NCBI GenBank assembly: GCA_002731275.1
Contig: PCBK01000044.1
Span: forward strand, 1-64,000
Reading direction: 5' to 3'
Origin: Deltaproteobacteria bacterium
GTDB lineage: Bacteria > Myxococcota_C > UBA6777
DNA length: 64,000 bases
Both the position numbers and the translations under genes were made by a program. This document shows positions 1-7,700 of the stretch, one piece after another. The number at the start of each line of letters is the position of its first letter. Position 1 is the stretch's first letter. The notes below the pieces were generated by a model. It was not told the DNA's origin. It did not search any database and saw nothing but the letters and a program-made list of their open reading frames with translations.

Positions 1-29
1 ATCCGATATACACGAAGATTTTTCGTTTG

Positions 30-145
30 TATCGCGATATCTCGTTTGATACGCATCGCTCCCCTTGTCAACAAAGTTGTACAGGGGGAGCTGGACGACC
101 GTAGCTCGGACTGAGGGGGTCTTGTATCGCTCTTCTTGCCAAGCC
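30..145 (+). repeat. Dispersed repeat, copy 1
   Basis: This stretch aligns well, by eye, with the reverse complement of 36120-36245. Shared landmarks are GCATCGCTCCCCTTG at 53-67, an AGGGGGAGCTG word followed by a small hairpin region, and a GAGGGGGTCTTG word, in the same order and at similar spacing. It carries no reading frame worth calling. The copy begins near the window edge, so its left limit is uncertain. Function is unknown; it behaves like a small non-coding dispersed element. Confidence 0.6.
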
Positions 146-208
146 GGAATCCCAAAGATACAAACGTAACCATGTACGCATGGATGTTGGGATACAAATG
201 GCCTGCCA

Positions 209-349
209 CCCAGGTTAAAACCTGGGCCTATAGATAACGTACGCGATGCCTACAGCATCGCATCGTCCCGAATGGGGCAGGTCTAAAGACCTGCCTTCGA
301 TGTAACACCGCCCCGGCCTTCGATCTCTATAGAAACGGGTTTTAACCCG
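209..349. repeat. Cluster of four short palindromes
   Basis: Four near-perfect inverted repeats lie close together: 209-226 (arms CCCAGG/CCTGGG around TTAA), 243-261 (GCGATGC/GCATCGC), 276-295 (GGCAGGTC/GACCTGCC) and 336-349 (CGGGTT/AACCCG). None is followed by a T run, so they do not look like simple terminators. No gene is visible here. They could be folded RNA or remnants of a repeat element. Confidence 0.5.
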
Positions 350-514
350 GTGTTTCCGACCAAACAAAACATCATTTTTTCGACAGGCTGGAGGTGAAGG
401 GGATGTTCAACCGATATATACGCAGGAATCAGGGCGATTGACGATGCATTCTGCCCAAAATTGCGACAGACAGTGTGTCGGAGGAGTCACTAGGGTTCTT
501 CTTGTACAAGGAAG

Positions 515-986
515 CTATGTTCTCGTATCATCGAGTCGTTTGTTCACTTTGTCGTCTATCTTTCATGAACATGCCCCTTCGATTGCCTTCCATAACCTAT
601 GTTTCCCACACATGGCACATTCCCCTGCCATGAATGCGCTATGTTCAAAAAAGAAGCCCACTCAACGTAAACATTCCTCTTTGTACACGGAACATAGCTC
701 ATTTATATGAGTTTATCTGGCCTGGATAGAAAAAGTCTGATCAAAAAGCTGTTTTGGAAGCTATGTTTTGAAAACATGATGTATCAGAGGATGAGTGATG
801 AGCTATGTTTTGAAAACATAGCCTAGAAGAGCACCTACCGTCCTCTATGTTCCGCAACAAATCAAAACGGCGCTTTTCAATTGTGTGTGTTCTGATGAAA
901 TTGTAAGCATAAATGAAGGGTATGGACCATGTTTTGAAAATATAGGTCATCTGCAATGCTGTTTTTTCCTTTGTTCGCCAACATAG
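515..986. repeat. Cluster of CTATGTT / AACATAG words
   Basis: The heptamer CTATGTT or its complement occurs at 515, 597, 639, 691, 761, 803, 815, 845 and 980, with a degenerate pair near 928-944. The copies at 803 and 815 form a perfect 21-bp palindrome at 802-822 (ten-base arms around one central base). Chance would give far fewer than one in this length. Spacing is irregular, so it is neither a tandem repeat nor a CRISPR. The open frames crossing this region have no family features and are not called. Confidence 0.55.
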
Positions 987-1179
987 CTCACCGGTTGCGC
1001 GGTCATCCTTCAAGTTCGCTTGGATAGAGCAGTGGATGTCCCGAAATCCCCTCTGTTTTCAAAATAAGCCGATTTTTCAAAAATATTTGTCAGAACGACC
1101 TGTGTAGGTGGGATTCTGCATTGAAGATGGGGGTTGATCTGTAAGACAAAACACGACGAAGGCGCCCAGAAGCCCAGAA

Positions 1180-1410
1180 GGGGCGAGTGGCAACTCGCCC
1201 AATAAAAAAGGGACAGTTGCAGGGGCGAGTGGCTCGCCCAATAAAAAAAGAGACAGTTGCAGGGGCGAGTGGCTCGCCCAATAAAAAAAGAGACAGTTGC
1301 AGGGGCGAGTGGCTCGCCCAATAAAAAAAGGGACAATTACAGGGGCGAGTAGCAGCTCGCCCGATAAAAAAGAGACAGTTGCAGGGGCGAGTTTCTCGCC
1401 CAATAAAAAG
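1180..1410. repeat. Tandem array of six 40-42 bp hairpin units
   Basis: Six units start at 1180, 1222, 1262, 1302, 1342 and 1384. Each has a GGGCGAG/CTCGCCC stem with a short loop, an A-rich stretch (AATAAAAAA), and then GACAGTTGCA. Loops and the A tract vary slightly between copies. The array ends 13 bases before the stop codon of the minus-strand lipoprotein gene, so it would lie in that gene's 3' untranslated region. The T run on the minus strand does not directly follow the stem, which argues against a plain intrinsic terminator. Confidence 0.8.
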
Positions 1411-1423
1411 GCAGCCCGATCAA

Positions 1424-2263
1424 TCAGGGTGTGGAGAGGTTCTTTTGGACGATGATTTCGTAGGTGTCTGTTTGTCCGAGTCCAGCACATTCCATGGTGA
1501 GGCTGGCTGTACCGAGTGCGTCTGCGAACAACGTTGGTGTTGTCAGGTCAAGTCCACCGCGCAAGCTCTGTGTGACTTCTGTTTTGTTGTCGTTGACGAG
1601 TTGTCCGAAGTGGAGAATGTCGCTGTTGTCGAGTTTGAATTGGCAGCTATAGCCGGATGCCTGGATGGTTGTTCCGTTCTCATCGACAAGGGCAGGAGAG
1701 AGCTTGTATGAATGACCTTTGACCAGTGTGATGGTTTTGTCTCGTTTGCTCGCGCTGTTGTTGTTGATGAACAATGACTGCTTTGCGTCTGTGCGGACGG
1801 AGACTGTGATCTGGTCGTACACGCTGTCGTCTTTTGCAATCACTTGAAGCTTTACACTACCCGCGCCCTTTGCCTCTACGCCGATCGTGTAGTTGTATCT
1901 TTTTTCCTCTCCAGGGCCATCACAAGCGGCGTTTTCATTGCTTTCCCGACACGAAGACGTCGTGCCATTTGCGTCAGTTGTTCGCTTGCAACATTGGACG
2001 CCCACGTTCAGTTTTGCGTCCACGATACCAGGCGCGACGAGGTGGATATGGCTGATGGGCAATTGTTTGGTGCCTTTGATCGCGATGACCTCTGATGAAC
2101 CCTTCAGGATCTCACGATCCACTGCACAACCAAACAAACAACCATCACCAGAGGTATAAGAGAACTGCAAGTTGTCGTATTCTCCGCGACTACTCGCTCC
2201 AAAACAACCTGTCATCCCTGCTGCCAACAACAAACACATCATTACAAAAGTAAGCTTTTTCAT
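1424..2263 (-). CDS. Secreted lipoprotein with Ig-like (BIG2-type) folds
   Basis: A 279-residue protein beginning with a typical lipoprotein signal (MKKLT..., hydrophobic core, lipobox ending TGC at about residue 20). The start at 2263 is chosen because AAGGAC lies a few bases upstream and the signal peptide starts exactly there; a longer frame would add 36 unlikely residues. The mature part is rich in short beta-strand patterns, Thr, Ser and Asn, with repeated endings of the type seen in bacterial Ig-like domains, and several Cys. It is probably anchored to a membrane and surface- or periplasm-facing. No specific function can be assigned. Its 3' end abuts the tandem hairpin array. Confidence 0.75.
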   Translation of the reverse strand: MKKLTFVMMCLLLAAGMTGCFGASSRGEYDNLQFSYTSGDGCLFGCAVDREILKGSSEVIAIKGTKQLPISHIHLVAPGIVDAKLNVGVQCCKRTTDANGTTSSCRESNENAACDGPGEEKRYNYTIGVEAKGAGSVKLQVIAKDDSVYDQITVSVRTDAKQSLFINNNSASKRDKTITLVKGHSYKLSPALVDENGTTIQASGYSCQFKLDNSDILHFGQLVNDNKTEVTQSLRGGLDLTTPTLFADALGTASLTMECAGLGQTDTYEIIVQKNLSTP

Positions 2264-2631
2264 GATTCCGTCCTTTATGTACAAAGCACAAACGTTATCG
2301 TCCGTGTTATCTGAATGTCCATGACGCTGCGTGAGCGCGCCACCGATGCCCACCCTTAAAGCAATCACCATTCCAATGTACTCTATCTGCTTATTTATCT
2401 ATTAAGAATCAGCATGATAGGTCAATTCATCATGAAGGCGTATGATCACTCGTCTGGATCTCTGGATAGAATAGCGTCCAGGATCCTGGACTTTTTCGTT
2501 GGATTCCAGGAATCTGGACTCTTGGAGTCTGGAAAAAGAAACCAAAAGAGAAGGCTAGCTTGGACGCAGATGTTCCAGGTTAGGATGGGAATGGGTGGAG
2601 GTGTCAGCGGATATACTGATAGGAGCGGGGA
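2264..2631. other. Intergenic stretch with a terminator-like palindrome
   Basis: No gene is supported here. At 2476-2491 there is a perfect 16-base palindrome (GTCCAGGATCCTGGAC) followed by TTTTT at 2492-2496, which resembles a plus-strand intrinsic terminator although no plus-strand gene lies upstream. Related TCCAGGA/TCTGGA words recur at about 2500-2535 and 2576. The stretch lies between two minus-strand genes, so it is the 3' region of the lipid kinase gene. Confidence 0.4.
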
Positions 2632-3591
2632 TTAAAGTTTGAGTTGGAGCGCGTGGGGGACGAGCTCGATACGCAGGGGGAGAGTGCCAAGGGCTTCGCC
2701 ATCAACGTCGAGGAGAAAGGTGTCTCGGACATCGTCATTGAGCAGCTCAATATCGAGCCGCGCGGCTTGTGTGTGTTGGACGGTGTCGAGTTGCGTGTGC
2801 GTGCCTTCGTAGATGGAGCGAAAGAGGTAGGTGAGCTGGACTTTTGTGGTGGTGTTGAAGTTGATCAGGTCGAAGGTCTTGTCTTGTGGATCGGCCATCG
2901 GCGCGACCTTCATGCCACCACCAAAGAATTGTCCGTTGCAGATCGCGAGATTGCGAGAGCGCAGATGGAGGACACGTTCTTCTGGTTGTCCGGAGACGCG
3001 CTCGTAGATGGTGCATCGAAGTTGGGCGAGGGCGCAGCGTTGGATGGCTTTGAGTGAGGAGGTAAAGTAGGCTGCGGAACCTCCCATTGCGCGGCTGCTG
3101 TCGGCGACATATTGGTCGACGAGTCCTGCGACGCCAACGGAGAGGATGTTGGCGAAGTAGCGTGTTGTCGTCTGTCCTTCGTGGTTGAGGAAGGTGGCGC
3201 GTCCGATGTCGAGGGGGCGTGAGACATCCTCTTTGAGCTTTTGCAGATAAGCCTCGAAGCGGTGTTCAACGCCGAAGGTGCGCCGAAAGTCGCCTCCTGT
3301 CCCTTGTGGGAGGACGCCCAACTGGGGAAGTGTGGAGAGGTTGTCTTGTTCTTTGGCGAGCATCAGGCCGTTGACGACTTCGTTGAGGGTCCCATCACCG
3401 CCGATAGAGACGACGAGGTCTGTGCCTTGATGTGCGGCGTCTCGTGCGAGCTGGATCGCGTGTCCGGGGGCGGAGGTGAGTTGGGTTTGTGCGTCGGGAA
3501 AGTGGTGACGGATCGTCCCGAGCAGATCACCTATGATTCGCCTCGTGCGATCTCCTCCAGAGCGTGGATTGACGATAAGGGTAACGTGCAT
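2632..3591 (-). CDS. Diacylglycerol/lipid kinase family protein (YegS/DgkB type)
   Basis: A 319-residue protein of the usual length for soluble bacterial lipid kinases. The N-terminus has the nucleotide-binding pattern NPRSGG at about residues 8-13 and the hallmark SIGGDGTLNEVVNGL at about residues 62-76; the C-terminal half has the beta-sandwich typical of the family, ending with LDVDGE and a short hydrophobic tail. Known members phosphorylate diacylglycerol or related lipid alcohols with ATP at the cytoplasmic membrane face. It lies 39 bases downstream of the SDR gene on the same strand and is probably the last gene of the lipid operon, so the likely substrate is an ether- or diacyl-glycerol made by the upstream enzymes (inference). 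Confidence 0.88.
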   Translation of the reverse strand: MHVTLIVNPRSGGDRTRRIIGDLLGTIRHHFPDAQTQLTSAPGHAIQLARDAAHQGTDLVVSIGGDGTLNEVVNGLMLAKEQDNLSTLPQLGVLPQGTGGDFRRTFGVEHRFEAYLQKLKEDVSRPLDIGRATFLNHEGQTTTRYFANILSVGVAGLVDQYVADSSRAMGGSAAYFTSSLKAIQRCALAQLRCTIYERVSGQPEERVLHLRSRNLAICNGQFFGGGMKVAPMADPQDKTFDLINFNTTTKVQLTYLFRSIYEGTHTQLDTVQHTQAARLDIELLNDDVRDTFLLDVDGEALGTLPLRIELVPHALQLKL

Positions 3592-3630
3592 GGGCTGGTC
3601 TTTCGTCGGATGGGGGTGGAGAGGGGTGCG

Positions 3631-4779
3631 TTACTTGCGCTTTTGGATCGCTTTGCTCACCGTGTCTGCTGCGATATCAGCGGCGATTTTGCTCGCGTGT
3701 TTGGCGAACAGCTCTGTCAAACGGTGCTGCGTATCTTGCGCGGTTTGTTTGATGTTATCGACCGGGTCGGGTTTCTCTTCGTCGACAGGCCAGACCGCGC
3801 CACGTGCGAACATATCGTCGATCGTGTCTTTGAGCGTTTGGACGGAGTCGATAGGGGAGAAGTCCAGGTCTTTTTTGGCGCGGGAAGCGTCGAGATACCA
3901 GAAGTATCGGGCCATCTCAAGGCTCGCGTCATCGAGCGCGTTTTTGGTGCCAAAGGTCGATTGGACTTTGCGCAGGAGGGAGGTCCCCATGTCCGCGATG
4001 AAGTCATTCTTTGGAGCTTGCATCCAGGGCGCTGACACACCGGAGAGTCTGGACAGTCTGTTCAGATACTCTTCGAAGGTGATGTTACACGCACCGAGCA
4101 GGTAACGTTGTCCTGCTTTGCCCTTCTCCATGGCTGTGAGGCAGACCTTTGCGACATCGCGCACATCGACATAGGAGAGACCACCTTTGGGGATCGCGGG
4201 GATCTGTTTTTCGATAAACAGTCGGATATCCTCGGTCGAGCCGCCTCTGAGATCGCCGGGGCCGAGCAAGAGGGAGGGGTTGAGGCTGACGACCTCAAAA
4301 TTCCCTGTGTTGCGCTTGAGCGCTTCTTGTTCGGCGTAGAGTTTGGTGCGGTAATAAGGCCACTTCCCTGCGATGGTGTAGGGTGCGTGGGAGTCTTCGT
4401 TGGGGATGGGTTTTTTCTTCTCTCGGATCGCGACGGTCCCGCTCGTGCTCATGTAGACGACCCGTTTGATACCGGCCTCTTTGGCGGCGTCGAGGGTGAT
4501 CTTGGTGCCGTTGACGTGGACGTCATACATCTTTTTGGTGTCTTCGGGGTCGCGTGAGACGATCCCTGCACAGTGAAAGAGTCCATCACACCCTTTGGCT
4601 GCCTTTTTGACGCTCTCTGCGTCGCAGACATCGCCGATGACAACTTGGACGCCCTGTGCTTCAAGTGCAGGAGCAGGGCGGCGCGTGAGCGCGACGAGTG
4701 TGTGCCCTGCGTCGAGCAGAGCAGGGACTAAGTGGTGGCCGAGAAATCCGGTCGCGCCGGTGATAAGATAAGTGCTCAT
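3631..4779 (-). CDS. NAD-dependent epimerase/dehydratase, extended SDR (3-beta-HSD-like)
   Basis: A 382-residue extended short-chain dehydrogenase. The dinucleotide-binding motif GATGFLGHH is at residues 8-16, the acidic cofactor region (GDVCDAESV) near 50-58, and the YxxxK-type catalytic region (YYRTKLYAEQ) near 146-155. About 90 C-terminal residues are charged and helical, unlike a plain epimerase. The ATG overlaps the stop of the upstream megaenzyme (ATGA, 4776-4779), indicating translational coupling. In this company a role in oxidising or reducing a lipid intermediate is plausible, but substrate cannot be read from sequence. Confidence 0.88.
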   Translation of the reverse strand: MSTYLITGATGFLGHHLVPALLDAGHTLVALTRRPAPALEAQGVQVVIGDVCDAESVKKAAKGCDGLFHCAGIVSRDPEDTKKMYDVHVNGTKITLDAAKEAGIKRVVYMSTSGTVAIREKKKPIPNEDSHAPYTIAGKWPYYRTKLYAEQEALKRNTGNFEVVSLNPSLLLGPGDLRGGSTEDIRLFIEKQIPAIPKGGLSYVDVRDVAKVCLTAMEKGKAGQRYLLGACNITFEEYLNRLSRLSGVSAPWMQAPKNDFIADMGTSLLRKVQSTFGTKNALDDASLEMARYFWYLDASRAKKDLDFSPIDSVQTLKDTIDDMFARGAVWPVDEEKPDPVDNIKQTAQDTQHRLTELFAKHASKIAADIAADTVSKAIQKRK

Positions 4780-7700
4780 ACTAAGTCAAAGATCCTGGCA
4801 AATTGTTGAAGCATAGGGATATTGTTGGACTTGATCGCCCCTGAGATAAACTCTTCGGGGGAGGGGACATACGACTCCGTACAGATTTGACGGAAGATCT
4901 CCGGGCTCGTCTTGAGGACACAATCAGCGACGCCATTGGTGGGTTTGCCTTGATGGAATCGACACTGTTCTTTGTCGACGATCAGGCTCCATTTGGTGTC
5001 ACTCTCTTGTCCGAGCGAGAAGTAAAATGACACGGGTTCTTCGACACGATCAGAAGCATAGCGTTCGTTGAGGTATTCGAGGATGTCCTGGATCTCCTCT
5101 CTGACACTCTTGGGCTTCTCGATGTTGGTCTCGGGCTGGTACGCCGCAAAATCAAAGTACTCTTTGTCTCGGAGGTGTTCGACAGCGCGTTGTGTGATCA
5201 ACGCGATCCGTCTGGCGGCCTCTTTCTCATCGCAGTCGGCGATCTTTTCGCGGATCATCGCGGCGGAGAGTGGACGTCCGATATGTACTTCGAGTTTGCG
5301 CTTCGTGGGAACAGGTCGCCCTTTGGGCATACTTTGGTATGTTCCCTTGAGATAGATGGGCAAGATGTCGATCTCGTAATCTCGCGCGAGGACACCGACG
5401 CCGGGCTTGAAGTCCGTGATTTGACCGGACTTACTGCGTGTTCCCTCTGGGAAGATCAGGAGCGTTTTTCCTTGATGGAGTGCTTCACGTGCGGGCAGTA
5501 AGCCCTCTTCGAGGGTCCCTGCGCGTTCGATCGCGAGGACGTTGGTGAAGTTCTCAAAGAAGAATGTCCGCCAATCATCGCCTTCAAAGAAGTAGTCTTT
5601 TGCGCCGAGTGTGACGATGTCTTTCGCGTATGAACCGAGCGCCGTGATCACGAGGCCGGTGTCGAGGTGGCTTGCGTGGTTGGCGATGACGAGGGTGTTT
5701 CTGTTGTGGGGGATGTTGGCCCGACCGTAAACGCGGACGTTCATCACGCCCTTGTAGAAGGCTGCCTGAAGGCGTCCCACGAGTCCTTTTCCTGCTTGTT
5801 GCAGGAAGTCCGGAAGCTCGACTGTCTCAAACTCTTCCTCTTCGTCCTCTTTGATGTAATCGCTGTCGGACAGCTCGATATGGAGTTGTTCGAGCAGCTC
5901 TTGGATCGCGTTGACACTGTCACAGCGAGAGAGGCGACGAATAGGAAGGTTACGTCCGATCTCTTTCTCCAGCGCGACGTGCAGCTCGCCCATCGTGAGG
6001 GAGTCGATCCCGAGGTCACTCGCGAGTCGTGTGGAGTGGATGACTTCTTTGGCTGAGGCGCCTGTCACATCGACGATGACATTGACGATGCGAGCGGACA
6101 TGTGGCTCGTATCTTGATGTGTCTTGGCGCGCTTTGCTTCGAGCGCCTCGACGATCTTTTTGACATCGCGACGTTTGACTTTGCGTGTCGCCGTGCGTGG
6201 CAATTCTTCGAGCTGGAGGTGCAGAACCGTTGGACGGCTGTGTGCGGGAAGCTCTGCGAATCGATCGAGCAAGGATTCTTTTGCGCGGGCGAGACGTTGC
6301 TCATCTGTCAGCTTTTTGTGCTCGCTTGGGACCGCCATGACCGCGACTTCTTCGCCGCCTTTGGGAGATGGAATCCCTAGCACGACGAGCTCTTCGACGT
6401 ACTTGGGTAGACCGATCAACTCTTCGAGGTCATCGGGGTAGACGTTCTCACCGTTGCTCGTGAGGATCGTCTCTTTGGCGCGTCCAACGAGCGTCAGACG
6501 CCCTCTGTGGTCGAGCTTACCGAGGTCGCCTGTGCGCAGCCAGCCATCTTCGGTGATGACTTGCTCTGTGGCTTCCTTGTTGTTGGCGTATCCAACCATG
6601 ACGTTTGGACCTTTGGCGAGGACTTCACCGATCCCTTCGGGGTTGGGGGATTCGATTTTGAGTTTGACGCCAGGGATGGCCTGTCCGACTTGTCCAAACT
6701 TGGACTTTTTGCTTGGTTTGGAGACTGTCAGGACGGGGGCAGCTTCTGTCAGGCCGTATCCTTCGGTCAGGGGCAGACCGAGACTGACAAACAGATCTTG
6801 TGTGTCTTTAGGCAGGGCTGCACCACCTGAGATGAGATACTTGAGTCGACCACCGAGCTGGTGGTGGATCGGCGCAAACAGCGCTTTTCCTAGATCGAGA
6901 CCGAGGTTCTGACCGATGCTGCGGTTGACCTTGAACAGCGCTTCGAAGACGCCCGCGACGACATCGCCACGTTCTTTGAGCTGTGAACGGATGCGTTTGG
7001 CGAGCAGTTGCCAGAGCGCGGGGACACCGACGAGCGCTGTGATGCGTGCTTCTTTGAGTGCGCGGACGATCTGCTCACCCTGCAGTTCATCGATGTACGT
7101 GATGCGTGTGCCGCGAGAGATGGGCAGCAACAACCCACACGTAAACTCGAAGGTGTGGTGCAGGGGCAGGAGCGAGAGCGCTGAGTCATCGTGTGTGAGC
7201 GGGAAGAGGGGGATCAAAGACGCCAGGATCGAGGTGAAGTTACCGTGGGACAACATCACCGCTTTGGGCTCGCCTGTCGTACCGCTCGTAAAGATCAAGC
7301 TGGCGATATCTTTGGGTTCGATATCGGGGTGCGTGGGGACGATAAAGTCCTCTTCGATCTCCTCGAAAGATTCGAAGAGTTGGAAGCCTATCGAGGGGGT
7401 GCCGTTCTCCGCTTTGTCCGTGAGTGTGTGTCCTGCGTGTTCGTGGAATGCTTGATCCCACAGCGCGTAACGTGCCTTGGAGGCTTTGGCGAGGTTGTGC
7501 AGGCGATCTTGATCGAGCTCTGGATCGAGTGGAACGGCTGTCGCACCTGCGTAGAGGATACCAAAGTAAGCCATCGGCCAGTACGGAGAGTTGTTCCCTG
7601 AGAGCAGGACGCGATCCTGAAGTCCGACGCCGGCCTGTTGGAGGCGGTACGCGATAAAGTGTACGCCGCGCAAAAACTCTCTGTAACTCATGTGGTAGAG

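Noticed and set aside
438-710. 90-codon plus-strand frame
   Set aside because: No family motif or ribosome site, and it lies in the CTATGTT repeat cluster; treated as chance.
515-1410. CRISPR-like array
   Set aside because: The CTATGTT words are irregularly spaced with no spacers of constant size, and the 40-bp array has no unique spacers.
1010-1490. Several minus-strand frames encoding repeated FYWAS / GEPLAPATV peptides
   Set aside because: These are translations of the tandem hairpin array in different frames and have no start site or family.
3241-4035. 264-codon plus-strand frame
   Set aside because: Antisense to the lipid kinase and SDR genes, which have full domain motifs.
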